Below are positions 1 through 8,971 of a DNA stretch of 64,000 nucleotides, one piece after another (position 1 is the stretch's first letter; every line of letters starts with the position of its first letter). The stretch is from Butyricimonas paravirosa (GTDB lineage Bacteria; Bacteroidota; Bacteroidia; Bacteroidales; Marinifilaceae). The translations under genes were made by a program, and so were the position numbers. The notes beneath the pieces are model-generated. The model was not told the DNA's origin. It made no database searches and saw only the letters and a program-made list of their open reading frames with translations. The DNA lies in the NCBI RefSeq assembly GCF_032878955.1, contig NZ_CP043839.1, positions 3,844,001 to 3,908,000 of the forward strand, given 5' to 3'.

Positions 1-1045
1 TCGAGTATGTCATGGCGGTAAGGTCTTCGAACTTCGGGTCCCGCGTAGTCGTAACAACCATTTTTACCCGATGTTACTGGGGGTGCTAAAAGACCAGGAA
101 GAAGAGGCTCAAAAGCTAGTGAGTAGCCTTTATTGCAGCGGTTTAACCACGGAACAGGTGGGTAAAATTTACGAGCAATTTTACGGCAAACATTACAGTA
201 AAAGCCAGGTTAGCCGCTTGTTGAACACGGCCCGCGAGGATGTAAATGCCTGGCTAGGTCGTGAACTGGATAATCGTTACCCGATAATTTACATCGATGC
301 CACCTATGTCCTCACCCGTCGTGATGATTCCGTTTCCAACGAGGCTTACTACACGGTTTTGGGGGTGAAAGAAGACCGAACCCGCGAGGTGCTGGCCGTG
401 GTGAATTTCCCCACGGAAAGTGCCACGAACTGGAAGGACGTGTTTGAAGACCTCAAGGAAAGAGGCGTGGCCGTGATTGATCTCCTGGTGTGTGATGGAT
501 TGCCCGGTATTGAAAACGTGCTGGCAGAAACCTTTCCAAAAGCAGATTTACAATTATGTACCGTGCACCTGAAGAGGAATATAGCTGGGAAAGTCAAGCC
601 CAGGGACAAGAAACAGGTCATGGAAGAACTCAAGCAGGTTTGCGCTCCCGACCAGTGGGAGATCTCCCCGGAAAAGGCTTTCGAAAAATTTAAAGAGTTT
701 ATTGCCAGGTGGCAGAAAAGTTATCCCGTTTTGAAAAGATATTGCCACGACAGGTACAGGTTCTATTTCACCTACTTCAAGTACGAGAGGGAAATCAGGG
801 GGATGATTTACACCACAAACTGGATCGAAAGGCTGAACAGGGATTACAAGAGGGTCATCAACATGAGGGGCGCCATGCCAAACCCCCAAGCCGTTATTCT
901 CCTAATGGGAACGGTAGCCCAAAATGCAGATATTTATAAATATCCTATTTATAATTTTTTAGAATCAAGATTATTTTATTGAACTATTTATAATTTTGCA
1001 GTCATGAGAAAAGAAGGAATTTACACACTTTTTGAAACACTATCT
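1..1045 (+). mobile_element. IS256-family insertion sequence, right part
   Basis: The transposase gene is followed by 60 bp of AT-rich sequence ending in TTTACACACTTTTTGAAACA at about 1020-1039, which resembles the terminal inverted repeat of IS256-family elements (TTTACAC-rich tips). The left end is outside the window, so neither the repeat pairing nor the target duplication can be tested here. The stop codon of the next gene (1048-1050) lies within a few bases of the inferred tip. Confidence 0.6.
2..982 (+). CDS. IS256-family transposase, 5' end cut by the window edge
   Basis: Mutator/IS256-type DDE transposase that would move the surrounding insertion sequence. The reading frame is open from base 2; the first ATG is at 71, but the residues before it (about HGGKVFELRVPRSRNNHFYP) fit the conserved N-terminal part of the family, so the true start lies left of the window. 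From the ATG at 71, the catalytic acids are D76 (YIDATYV, base 296), D142 (VCDGLPGI, base 494) and E253 (TTNWIERLNRDYKR, base 827). The C-terminus is intact. Family members are about 400 aa, so roughly 75 residues lie outside the window. No frameshift is seen, so it may be active. Confidence 0.93.
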   Translation, partial: RVCHGGKVFELRVPRSRNNHFYPMLLGVLKDQEEEAQKLVSSLYCSGLTTEQVGKIYEQFYGKHYSKSQVSRLLNTAREDVNAWLGRELDNRYPIIYIDATYVLTRRDDSVSNEAYYTVLGVKEDRTREVLAVVNFPTESATNWKDVFEDLKERGVAVIDLLVCDGLPGIENVLAETFPKADLQLCTVHLKRNIAGKVKPRDKKQVMEELKQVCAPDQWEISPEKAFEKFKEFIARWQKSYPVLKRYCHDRYRFYFTYFKYEREIRGMIYTTNWIERLNRDYKRVINMRGAMPNPQAVILLMGTVAQNADIYKYPIYNFLESRLFY

Positions 1046-1047
1046 TT

Positions 1048-1821
1048 TTATTCGGCAACAGTTACCTCGATACCGCGTTCACGCAATCCTTCGAGAGTTT
1101 TACTAGGTACATATTTATCCGTGATGATGTGATCAACGGCATCCAGATCGCATATTTTTCCGAAACCTCTACGTCCGAATTTAGAAGAGTCAGCCAGAAC
1201 GACTACTTTTTGTGCTGCTTGTATCATTACTTGATTTAAATTAGCTTCCATCATGTTCGTGGTCGTTAAACCGTAGTCTAGGTCTATTCCGTCAACTCCC
1301 ATGAAGAGTTTACTACAAGAAAAGTTTTCCAGCATTTTTTCTGCATAATTTCCAACGACAGAGACAGAACTATTCCGTACGAAACCTCCGAGTTGTATTA
1401 TATCTATGTTCTTGTTACGAGCTAGAATATTTGTAACGTTGATGGCTGCAGCGATTACCGTGAGGTGGCCTTGAGGCACGATCTCCCGGGCCAACGCATG
1501 CATTGTTGTTCCGGATGCAATGAGAATAGAGTCGTCTGCGGTAATTAGACTTGCAGCATATCTACCTATCAGTCGTTTTTCTTCGGGATAGGACTTTTCT
1601 TTCTCGTTTACATGGCGATCATTGATATAAGGGTTGATTAAAATGGCACTACCGTGTGTGCGATAGAGCATTTCCTTTTCCTCAAGTAAGGTAAGATCCT
1701 TGCGAATCGTTACAGAAGATACTTTTAATTGGTTGGCGAGATCAACAACTGAAACGGAACCTTGTTGGCGTAATGTTTCTAATATGTAGTTGTGCCTTTC
1801 ACTTAGAGATAATGTTTTCAT
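1048..1821 (-). CDS. DeoR/GlpR-family transcriptional regulator
   Basis: Sugar-phosphate-responsive repressor of the DeoR family, 257 aa. An N-terminal winged helix-turn-helix (about residues 5-55, with LANQLKVSSVTIRKDL as recognition region) is followed by the DeoR C-terminal sensor domain with the expected ASGTTMHALAREI and GVDGIDLDYGLTT motifs. An upstream in-frame ATG at 1854 would add 11 residues, but a -7 promoter box on the same strand sits at 1852-1859, so the start at 1821 (MKTLSLSERH) is preferred. It is divergent from glpD-glpT-glpQ, which suggests that it is the glycerol-3-phosphate regulator (GlpR role); this is inferred from position. Confidence 0.88.
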   Translation of the reverse strand: MKTLSLSERHNYILETLRQQGSVSVVDLANQLKVSSVTIRKDLTLLEEKEMLYRTHGSAILINPYINDRHVNEKEKSYPEEKRLIGRYAASLITADDSILIASGTTMHALAREIVPQGHLTVIAAAINVTNILARNKNIDIIQLGGFVRNSSVSVVGNYAEKMLENFSCSKLFMGVDGIDLDYGLTTTNMMEANLNQVMIQAAQKVVVLADSSKFGRRGFGKICDLDAVDHIITDKYVPSKTLEGLRERGIEVTVAE

Positions 1822-1851
1822 TTTGTTTCGATAATCATATTTCCACCACTG

Positions 1852-1859
1852 CAAATATA
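1852..1859 (-). promoter_or_regulatory. -7 box for the DeoR-family gene
   Basis: Minus strand TATATTTG matches the Bacteroidetes -7 consensus TAnnTTTG. No well-spaced -33 TTTG is seen (nearest TTG at 1886-1888 is about 26 bp away). It supports translation from 1821 rather than 1854. Confidence 0.5.
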
Positions 1860-1986
1860 CATCTGTTTTATTGAATATTACTTATCAAGTGTTGTAATTA
1901 ATTTTAAACTGGGGAAATATATTTCTTAAAAAATAGAAACTTTTGCTCTGAGTTTCCGTAAATTAAGATCAATACCAAAGAAAGAG

Positions 1987-2017
1987 ATGGCACTACTCGT
2001 AACGAGAAATGAGCCAT
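1987..2017. promoter_or_regulatory. Dyad in the glpD upstream region, possible operator
   Basis: ATGGC (1987-1991) and GCCAT (2013-2017) bracket an inner dyad CTCGTAACGAG (1996-2006). It lies in the 315-bp region between the divergent regulator start and glpD. A DeoR-type repressor site or a leader hairpin are both possible. A second weak dyad, ACGAA/TTCGT, lies near 2051-2069. Confidence 0.35.
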
Positions 2018-2136
2018 GGAGACCAATAACAAAGAACGAAATTTAGGAAAACGAAGTTTCAGTTCGTAAGTATATGGTATGCTTGCGGAACGTTATTGGA
2101 ATTTTATAGATTGTTGAATACATAAATAATTGTGTT

Positions 2137-3714
2137 ATGAACCGAAAAGATATGTTGAATAAACTTCAGGAACCTGAGAAAGTATGGGATATGGTTGTGG
2201 TTGGAGGGGGAGCTACGGGTTTAGGAGTGGCGGTTGACGCCGCAACAAGAGGATATAGCGTTGTCCTCTTAGAAATGGCAGATTTTGCCAAGAGTACTTC
2301 CAGTCGGAGTACGAAATTGGTACACGGTGGTGTACGTTATCTTCAAAAAGGCGATGTCGCTTTAGTATTAGAAGCATTAAGGGAGAGAGGGCGAATGAAG
2401 GCTAATGCCCCGCATCTCGTGAAGGATCAAGCTTTTGTAATATCGAATTATACATACTGGGATAATTTCCTGTATTTCTGCGGGCTTACGCTTTATGATC
2501 TGTTGTCTTTTGGTTTCGGGTACGGGAGAAGCCGTTTTATTTCCCCCAAGAAGGTGATGGAGTATTTACCGACATCGGTGAAAAAAGGATTGAAGGGAGG
2601 TATTGTTTATCATGACGGGCAGTTTGATGATTCGCGGATGGCAATTAATTTGGCCCAGACCAGTGCGGATAATGGGGGTGTGATACTTAACAAAGCGAAG
2701 GTTTCCGGGATTGTGCATGACCAGAACGGGAAGGTTGCCGGGGTGAAGTTCGTGGATATGGAGTCCGGAAAAGAGATGCAGTTGAAGGCGAAGAGTGTGA
2801 TCAATGCCTGTGGAATTCTCGTGGATGACCTGATGGCGATGGATTCTCCTGGACATAGTAAGATGGTGACACCGAGCCAAGGAGTACATCTGGTGTTAGA
2901 TATGAAGTTTTTGCAGAGTGATTACGCGATCATGGTGCCAAAGACGAGTGATGGACGGGTGTTGTTTGCCGTACCTTGGCACAATAAAGTTGTTGTGGGA
3001 ACGACGGATATTATGCGTCCGGTTCCGGAAATAGAGCCGAAACCGTTGAAGGAAGAAATTGATTTTATTCTGAAAACGGCTTCTTTATACATGGACCCGG
3101 CCCCGACGTATGCTGATATTGAATCCGTGTTTGCGGGGCAACGGCCGTTGGCAGCCCCGAAACACGAGGGAAAGAGTACGAAAGAACTTTCCCGCGGACA
3201 CAAGATTATAGTTTCCGATAATAATTTAATCACGATCACGGGAGGTAAATGGACTTCTTATCGTTTGATGGCCGAAGATACGGTGGATAAAGCGATTGCC
3301 ATGAAACTGGTGGATGCCAGACCCTGCGTGACGAAAAAATTCCATATACACGGGTACCGGAAGAACCCGAACCTGAAAGATCACATGTACGTTTATGGTA
3401 GTGATCAGGATGCGATTATGAAGTTGATCGCTGAAAATCCGGAATACGGAAAGAAACTGTCAGATAAATATGATTATACCGTAGCCGAAGTTGTTTGGGC
3501 AGTTCGGGAGGAGATGGCCAGAGAGGTAGAGGATGTTCTTGCACGGAGGGTTCGATTGTTGTTTGTTGATGCGAGAGAGGCGATTAAGGCAGCCCCGCTG
3601 GTGGCAGAAGTGATGGCGAAAGAACTTGGGAAGGATCAGGCATGGATTGATGAAGAAGTGAAGGAGTTCACTGAACTGGCAGAAAATTACATCGCGGCTA
3701 AGATCATGTTTTGA
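2137..3714 (+). CDS. glpD: FAD-dependent glycerol-3-phosphate dehydrogenase
   Basis: Oxidises sn-glycerol-3-phosphate to dihydroxyacetone phosphate and passes electrons to quinone at the inner membrane face. 525 aa, normal for GlpD. N-terminal FAD Rossmann motif VVVGGGATGLGVAVDAATRG (about residues 20-39), the conserved STKLVHGGVRYL segment, an ITGGKWTSYRLMAEDTVD motif before the C-terminal helical domain, and a C-terminal DAO_C-like domain. It is first in a run with glpT, glpQ and a porin, so the substrate probably comes from glycerophosphodiesters. A perfect 11-bp hairpin overlaps its stop codon. Confidence 0.96.
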   Translation: MNRKDMLNKLQEPEKVWDMVVVGGGATGLGVAVDAATRGYSVVLLEMADFAKSTSSRSTKLVHGGVRYLQKGDVALVLEALRERGRMKANAPHLVKDQAFVISNYTYWDNFLYFCGLTLYDLLSFGFGYGRSRFISPKKVMEYLPTSVKKGLKGGIVYHDGQFDDSRMAINLAQTSADNGGVILNKAKVSGIVHDQNGKVAGVKFVDMESGKEMQLKAKSVINACGILVDDLMAMDSPGHSKMVTPSQGVHLVLDMKFLQSDYAIMVPKTSDGRVLFAVPWHNKVVVGTTDIMRPVPEIEPKPLKEEIDFILKTASLYMDPAPTYADIESVFAGQRPLAAPKHEGKSTKELSRGHKIIVSDNNLITITGGKWTSYRLMAEDTVDKAIAMKLVDARPCVTKKFHIHGYRKNPNLKDHMYVYGSDQDAIMKLIAENPEYGKKLSDKYDYTVAEVVWAVREEMAREVEDVLARRVRLLFVDAREAIKAAPLVAEVMAKELGKDQAWIDEEVKEFTELAENYIAAKIMF

Positions 3715-3722
3715 TCTTAGCC
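3696..3722 (+). terminator. Hairpin overlapping the glpD stop codon
   Basis: GGCTAAGATCA (3696-3706) and TGATCTTAGCC (3712-3722) form a perfect 11-bp stem with a 5-nt loop; the glpD TGA is at 3712-3714. No T-run follows, so this is an intercistronic structure (attenuation or mRNA end protection) rather than a clear intrinsic terminator. Confidence 0.5.
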
Positions 3723-3817
3723 CGGTGTATTTCATCCGGAAAGAGCCGCGAGTAGTAATGGAAACGTTTACGATAATCAGATTGGAATCAATATAATATT
3801 TATTAAAAATTAATATC

Positions 3818-5167
3818 ATGTGGAGTTTTCTGAAGCCTGAGCCTCACAAACCCTTGTTGCCTAAAGAGAAAATTGACCCCACGTACAAGAAGTTACGTTT
3901 ACAGGTCTTTTTAGGTATATTTATAGGGTATGCGGGGTATTATTTAGTACGTAAGAATTTTACTCTGGCAATGCCCTATTTGCAGGAGTTGGGATTTGAC
4001 AAGGGAGATTTAGGGGTGGCTCTTTCGGCTAATGCTATTGCTTACGGGATATCGAAGTTTTTGATGGGAGGGGTTTCCGACCGGAGTAGTGCCCGTAAGT
4101 TTTTGCCGTTGGGACTGGTGTTATCGGCACTCGTGACGTTGTTTTTGGGAACAAGTGCAGGAGTCTCTTCAATCGTGGTCATGTTTATTACCCAGTTTTT
4201 GATTGGTTGGTTCCAGGGGATGGGCTGGCCACCTAGCGGCCGGGTGATGACGCACTGGTTTTCCTTGAAGGAGCGGGGGACTAAAATGTCAATTTGGAAC
4301 GTGGCCCATAATGTGGGAGGTAGTTTGGTCGGGATCATGTTTTCCGTGGGGTTGGTGTGGTTCGGTTCCTGGCAATCTGCCACGTTTATTTTTCCGGCTG
4401 TTGTGGCCTTGGTGGTTGCCGTGATCGCGTTTATTCTGATCCGGGATACGCCGCAATCGTGTGGTCTGCCGCCGATCGAGGAATATCGTAATGATTATCC
4501 GAAAAATTACAGTGCGAAGTCGGAGGAAGAGCTGACGGCAAAAGAGATCTTTTTCAAATATGTTTTGAATAACAAGATATTATGGTATATCGCTATCGCT
4601 AATGCTTTTATCTACTTGGTAAGATACGGGGTGCTTGACTGGGCGCCGACTTACCTGAAGGATGTGAAAGGTTACGATAGCGGGGCGGTGGGCTGGATTT
4701 ATTCAGCTTACGAGATCGCGGCCATTCCCGGTACGATTATCTGCGGTATCGTGAGTGACTACGTGTTCAAGGGACGACGGGCGATCACGACGATGATTTA
4801 CATGGTGCTGGTGGCCTTGTTCGTGTTTATTTACTGGCAGACGGAACATAATCTGGTGATGGATAGTATATGCCTGATCGCTATCGGGTTCTTGATTTAC
4901 GGGCCGGTGATGTTGATCGGGGTACACGCCTTGGATTTGGCGCCCAAAAAAGCGGCGGGAACGGCTGCCGGACTGACCGGCTTTTTCGGTTATTTCTTTG
5001 GAACGGCTTTGTTAGCAAATATCATGTTGGGGTACGTGGTGGATCACCTCGGATGGGACTGGAGTTTCATTATCCTGTTGGGAGCCTGCGCTCTGGCATT
5101 CATTTTTACGGCATTTACAGTAAGAGAAGAACAATATCTGGTAAAAGAGAGTACTAACAAACATTAA
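3818..5167 (+). CDS. glpT: Glycerol-3-phosphate:phosphate antiporter (OPA family, MFS)
   Basis: Inner-membrane importer of glycerol-3-phosphate in exchange for phosphate. 449 aa with the 12 hydrophobic segments of the major facilitator superfamily. The first helix carries GYAGYYLVRKNFTLAMPYL, which matches the OPA signature with its substrate-binding arginine; the cytoplasmic loop has GGVSDRSSARKFLP, the MFS loop 2-3 motif. Lies 103 bp after glpD and 20 bp before glpQ. A hexose-phosphate carrier (UhpT) is the nearest alternative, but the glpD/glpQ neighbours favour GlpT. Confidence 0.93.
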   Translation: MWSFLKPEPHKPLLPKEKIDPTYKKLRLQVFLGIFIGYAGYYLVRKNFTLAMPYLQELGFDKGDLGVALSANAIAYGISKFLMGGVSDRSSARKFLPLGLVLSALVTLFLGTSAGVSSIVVMFITQFLIGWFQGMGWPPSGRVMTHWFSLKERGTKMSIWNVAHNVGGSLVGIMFSVGLVWFGSWQSATFIFPAVVALVVAVIAFILIRDTPQSCGLPPIEEYRNDYPKNYSAKSEEELTAKEIFFKYVLNNKILWYIAIANAFIYLVRYGVLDWAPTYLKDVKGYDSGAVGWIYSAYEIAAIPGTIICGIVSDYVFKGRRAITTMIYMVLVALFVFIYWQTEHNLVMDSICLIAIGFLIYGPVMLIGVHALDLAPKKAAGTAAGLTGFFGYFFGTALLANIMLGYVVDHLGWDWSFIILLGACALAFIFTAFTVREEQYLVKESTNKH

Positions 5168-5187
5168 ACGCTCTAAAATTCAAAATT

Positions 5188-6609
5188 ATGATTAAAAAGT
5201 TTTTTCATGCAGTGATGGCATGCGGGGTGATAGCCTTGGTCATGTCGTGTGAAGATCAAAAATTCAACAACATAAATGTCGATGTCGACAAGGTTGAATT
5301 GGATCATTTGACTCCCGATATGATTAAAGTGCGGGATTACGTGCCGGAGTATGCTGTTGTCGCTCACCGGGGATCGACGTTCTGGACCCCTGAGGAGACG
5401 GAAGCAGCGTATCGCTGGGCGAGAGAAATTGGGGCTGACTATCTGGAATGTGATATGCAGGTTTCGAAAGATGGGGTGGTGTTGGCATTGCATGATGACA
5501 ACTTGAAACGGACCACGAATATCGAGAACGTGTTCGGGGAGACTATCCCTTACGAGATTAGGAAAGCGTATTACCAGAAGATCGGCTACTCGGCCGAGGA
5601 GGCTGATGCGTTGGTGAAAGAGGATGCCAAGAATTTTGTTCCGAATCTTCCGGCTTATTATACCTACGAGGAGTTGATGATGCTGGATGCCGGAACATGG
5701 TTTAATGAAACGAGTATCGAACAGGCCCGCCCGAGCTTTGCCTCACAACATCAATACATTTCTACATTGGAGGATCTCGTGGCTTATTCCAAGGGGAAAA
5801 TGCTGGAACGGGACGCGCAGGGAAAACGAGTGTTCACGATGGGACAGAAGACCGGAGAGAAGATTAAAAGTTTAAGCGGTACAGCCGACGTGATCAAGTA
5901 TACGTTCGGTTACGTGGATGATCCGAAAGACACGGGAAACCGTCCGGGAATTTATATCGAGTTTAAGGAGCCGTGGCTGAATCCTACCGGGTTCGAGGAG
6001 ATTGTCTACAAGGAACTGGATCGTTTGGGAATGAATATTATCACGCAGCCGGAACCGGAAAGCAACCCATTCTACGTGAATGGCAAGGTGAACACGGGGA
6101 ACACGAATGGTAAGGTGATTCTGCAGACCTTCTCGTTGGAGAGCCTGGTGAGGGTAGCCGAGCATTTTGAAGGCAAGGTCCCGATGTGTTTCTTGTTGTG
6201 GAAAGGTACGGGAGCGACGGATATCACGTATGACGATCCGCTGGGTTATGCCTCGTTTATTAATCTGGGAGTGAAGTACAAGGCTCATTTTATCGGACCG
6301 TGTATTGCCGGAGCCCCGAATAATTACCCGGAACTGAACCAACCGTGGCAGGATTACTTGATTCACAAGGCTGGAATGAAGAATCATCCCTACACGTTTG
6401 ACACGTATGACCAGATGGCCAAGTATTTCGGACAATATAATTTCGGTGTTGAGATTGACGGGAAATATAAAGCACCTTATCTGGATGCATTGTTTACGAA
6501 CCATTCTGATATGAGTATCAACTATATGATTACTCAAGGCTGGCGAAAGAGTCCGGCTTCCGAGACGTTGGTTGATGCGAAGGTGGTGTTGGAGAGATTA
6601 GGTTACTAA
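5188..6609 (+). CDS. glpQ: Glycerophosphodiester phosphodiesterase, lipoprotein
   Basis: Hydrolyses glycerophosphodiesters to glycerol-3-phosphate and an alcohol outside the inner membrane. 473 aa. The N-terminus is a lipoprotein signal (MIKKFF, hydrophobic core, lipobox VMSC with C21), so it should be anchored in the periplasm or on the surface. GDPD catalytic features follow: HRG (H60), GADYLECDMQVSKDG with E87 and D89, and LHDDNLKRTT (H102). Longer than E. coli GlpQ, with inserted segments around residues 110-230. It feeds GlpT and GlpD encoded just upstream. Confidence 0.93.
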   Translation: MIKKFFHAVMACGVIALVMSCEDQKFNNINVDVDKVELDHLTPDMIKVRDYVPEYAVVAHRGSTFWTPEETEAAYRWAREIGADYLECDMQVSKDGVVLALHDDNLKRTTNIENVFGETIPYEIRKAYYQKIGYSAEEADALVKEDAKNFVPNLPAYYTYEELMMLDAGTWFNETSIEQARPSFASQHQYISTLEDLVAYSKGKMLERDAQGKRVFTMGQKTGEKIKSLSGTADVIKYTFGYVDDPKDTGNRPGIYIEFKEPWLNPTGFEEIVYKELDRLGMNIITQPEPESNPFYVNGKVNTGNTNGKVILQTFSLESLVRVAEHFEGKVPMCFLLWKGTGATDITYDDPLGYASFINLGVKYKAHFIGPCIAGAPNNYPELNQPWQDYLIHKAGMKNHPYTFDTYDQMAKYFGQYNFGVEIDGKYKAPYLDALFTNHSDMSINYMITQGWRKSPASETLVDAKVVLERLGY

Positions 6610-6633
6610 ATAATTGTTTAAATGCAGACCAGT

Positions 6634-7989
6634 ATGAAAAAATATATATTATTTCCTGTTGTATTAGTCGCCCTCGTGTTGTCGTCTAATATGGTGAAAG
6701 CTCAGGCCGAGGATGTTTCCAATCCTCTTTTACAATATATCAATAAGGATAAAGGAATTCGTTTCACGGCAGGCGCCCGTTTGTTTGCTGATGTGGCTTA
6801 TTATCATTCGGAGTACACGCCGATGAAGTCGGGGGCAGCGCTCACGGATGCTCGCATACGGACGTCGTTGACATACGGACCGTTGTATTTTTACGCTGAT
6901 TTCGATTTTTCGAAAGGAACTTTCAAGCAAAAGAATATTTTCGTGCGATATAATTTTCACGAATCGGCGTACGGGATTCATAGCGTGAAGGCGGGCTATT
7001 TTAACGAACCGTCGAGTATGAGTCTGAACGCGAGTTTGTATAATTACCATTTTATTTCCCGTGCGGCTCCGGCCATGGCTTTATCGGCCGGGCGTGGTTT
7101 GGGGATTACCTACAAGTATTATGATGCCACTTTCTTCGCGGATCAAGGGCTTTTCGCTGAGAACAAGTATAATGATCAGATTTCCGGTTTCCAAGGAGTA
7201 AGCTTGAGTGGACGCTGGTTGTACAAGCCGCTTAATAATGAGTTTATAACCTTACACGTGGGAGCCTCTTTCCGCTACGGACGGATTAACACGGGTGAGG
7301 TGGTGAATAACGTGTTCAAGACGAATGTGGAGTTGGAGTCGAATATGCAGACCTACGTGGACGGTACGACGGAATTTCTGAACGCGCAGGTGCCTTGGGC
7401 GAAGAATACGATCACGGTAGGGCCGGAAGTGCTGGTGGTTACCAGTAATATGTTTTTGCGGGGCGAGTATATTTACAAGAGATTGTACAAGAAAAGAAAT
7501 GACGAGGCTTTGTTCGAGAATCAGTTGGGAGGCGTTTGGAGCTGGACTACCTTGGCATCCTGGCAGGCCGGAAACCCGATACGGAGTTCCAAGTTCCAAG
7601 GGGCGTACGTGGAAATGGGATACTTGCTTTGCGGTGAAGGATACGGTTATGACGACGAGTACGGATTGTTGCGGGGAAGTAACGAGAGAGGAGATCTGGA
7701 GATTGTGGCCCGTTACAGTTACACGGATTTGAATGACATTAATAAAGGTGATTTCTTTTTAATTGGTAAGCAGGTATTTTATCCCGGGGGAGTGGTGGCA
7801 GATTACCCGGCCGTGTCAACGAGTATTGGCGGGGGACGGTTACATGCGGCCACGATTGGCGTGAACTACACGTTCAACCAGTACGTGAAGGTGATGGGCG
7901 AGTACCAGTATAGTAATTTAAAGAATGTTTATTTCCCGTTGGATAAGAATTTCCATCAGTTGCAGATGCGTTTGATGGTGTCGTTCTGA
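6634..7989 (+). CDS. Outer-membrane porin, OprO/OprP-like
   Basis: Probable 16-strand phosphate-selective type porin (porin O/P family), 451 aa. Signal peptide MKKYILFPVVLVALVLSSNMVKAQ, then alternating aromatic/polar beta strands, an N-terminal RFTAGARLFADVAYYHS strand and a C-terminus ending in LMVSF, the typical barrel-terminal Phe. An ATG four codons upstream (6622) is possible, but the signal peptide begins best at 6634. It follows glpQ by 24 bp, so it probably admits phosphorylated substrates for GlpQ; the substrate is inferred from context. Confidence 0.8.
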   Translation: MKKYILFPVVLVALVLSSNMVKAQAEDVSNPLLQYINKDKGIRFTAGARLFADVAYYHSEYTPMKSGAALTDARIRTSLTYGPLYFYADFDFSKGTFKQKNIFVRYNFHESAYGIHSVKAGYFNEPSSMSLNASLYNYHFISRAAPAMALSAGRGLGITYKYYDATFFADQGLFAENKYNDQISGFQGVSLSGRWLYKPLNNEFITLHVGASFRYGRINTGEVVNNVFKTNVELESNMQTYVDGTTEFLNAQVPWAKNTITVGPEVLVVTSNMFLRGEYIYKRLYKKRNDEALFENQLGGVWSWTTLASWQAGNPIRSSKFQGAYVEMGYLLCGEGYGYDDEYGLLRGSNERGDLEIVARYSYTDLNDINKGDFFLIGKQVFYPGGVVADYPAVSTSIGGGRLHAATIGVNYTFNQYVKVMGEYQYSNLKNVYFPLDKNFHQLQMRLMVSF

Positions 7990-8003
7990 TAGGAGAGAAG
8001 AAC

Positions 8004-8160
8004 AAAGTTTATAAGGTTCATAAAGTTTATAAAGTTCATAAGGTACATGGCCCTCTGCGGGCGTATTGTTTACGGCAGCACAAGCTGCCGTTAAAACACG
8101 GTCCGAAGGACGCCCGTCACTTTATGAACTTTATAAACCTTATGAACTTTATAAACTTAG
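8004..8160. repeat. MITE-like palindromic element with GTTCATAAAG arms
   Basis: Arms at 8005-8044 and 8120-8159 are about 40 bp each and match in inverted orientation at about 37 of 40 positions; each arm is itself a tandem of AGTTTATAA/GTTCATAA units. The interior holds a nested hairpin CGGCAGC...GCTGCCG (8073-8090) and GGGCGT/ACGCCC pairs. It fills the gap between the porin gene and the TPR gene. Related arms recur at 12317-12410. Confidence 0.8.
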
Positions 8161-8192
8161 TGGACTATGTAGACTTTTTTTAGCGAGGTGGA

Positions 8193-8223
8193 TTTGCTTT
8201 TTAATTCCTTTTCATTATTTTTG
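8193..8223 (+). promoter_or_regulatory. Bacteroidetes-type promoter of the TPR gene
   Basis: -33 TTTG at 8193-8196 and -7 TATTTTTG at 8216-8223, separated by 19 bp. The start codon is at 8262, giving a leader of about 30 nt. Both boxes and the spacing fit the Bacteroidetes consensus. Confidence 0.75.
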
Positions 8224-8261
8224 GGATTCGAAACACACAAACACTAATTTATCGCCAGATT

Positions 8262-8912
8262 ATGAGAAAAGTCACTTTGTTATTGATGACCTTGGTTGCT
8301 ATAACCAGTATGGCAACAGGTCAGGTTGACGTGAGTGCGGTCAATAAACCGATCGAGTTGTTGAACGAGGCAAACACGGATATTGAAAATGGAGATTATA
8401 AAGATGCTGTTCAAAAATTGATCGCGGCTAATCGATTGAATCCGAAATTGAGGGAGGTTTACTCGTCTTTGAATACAGCTTGTACTCACACGAACCAGAT
8501 TTCTTTGCTGAAGGAGTTTCTAGTGAAAGGAAAGGGGATATTTGAGGAAGATGATGAGCTTTGTTATTATTTGGGAAATATTTACCAGAATCAACAGAAT
8601 TACGCGGCAGCCATAAAGGAGTATTCTCTGGCAATACAGTATGCCAAGAAAAATGGGGAAGAGTACGAGTTGGTATATGCTTATTACTTGAACCGGGGGA
8701 ATTGTTACTTGAAACAGCGTGAATTCGCAAAGGCGATACCGGATTATACCTATTCTCTCAAGCTGAACAAGGATAACGGTGCTATTTACGCGAACCGGGG
8801 AATTGCTTATTTCAGTACCGGAAAACGCAAGGAGGCGTGTGCCGATTGGAGGAAAGCTAAATCACTGGGAGTGACGAGTGTGAATGCTTACATTAATCGC
8901 TATTGTCGATAG
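8262..8912 (+). CDS. Exported TPR-repeat protein
   Basis: 216 aa with signal peptide (MRKVTLLLMTLVAITSMATG, cleavage near residue 20) and at least four tetratricopeptide units: about residues 28-61 (LNEANTDIENGDYKDAVQKL), 93-127 (YYLGNIYQNQQNYAAAIKEY), 135-168 (YLNRGNCYLKQREFAKAIPD) and 169-202 (IYANRGIAYFSTGKRKEACA). TPR proteins are protein-binding scaffolds; the partner cannot be read from the sequence. It has its own promoter and a bidirectional terminator follows, so it is a single-gene unit. Confidence 0.85.
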   Translation: MRKVTLLLMTLVAITSMATGQVDVSAVNKPIELLNEANTDIENGDYKDAVQKLIAANRLNPKLREVYSSLNTACTHTNQISLLKEFLVKGKGIFEEDDELCYYLGNIYQNQQNYAAAIKEYSLAIQYAKKNGEEYELVYAYYLNRGNCYLKQREFAKAIPDYTYSLKLNKDNGAIYANRGIAYFSTGKRKEACADWRKAKSLGVTSVNAYINRYCR

Positions 8913-8928
8913 AGGATTCAAATAAAAT

Positions 8929-8966
8929 AAGCGAGTCAAATGATTTTTGGCTCGCTTAATTTTTCT
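8929..8966. terminator. Bidirectional intrinsic terminator
   Basis: AAGCGAG (8929-8935) and CTCGCTT (8951-8957) extended by A/T pairs form a hairpin followed by AATTTTT on the plus strand and preceded by an A-rich run for the minus strand. It lies between the convergent TPR gene and the barrel gene. Confidence 0.75.
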
Positions 8967-8971
8967 AGGAA

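Noticed and set aside
5872..6537. 221-codon minus-strand frame opposite glpQ
   Set aside because: Antisense shadow; the plus-strand frame has a lipobox and GDPD catalytic residues.
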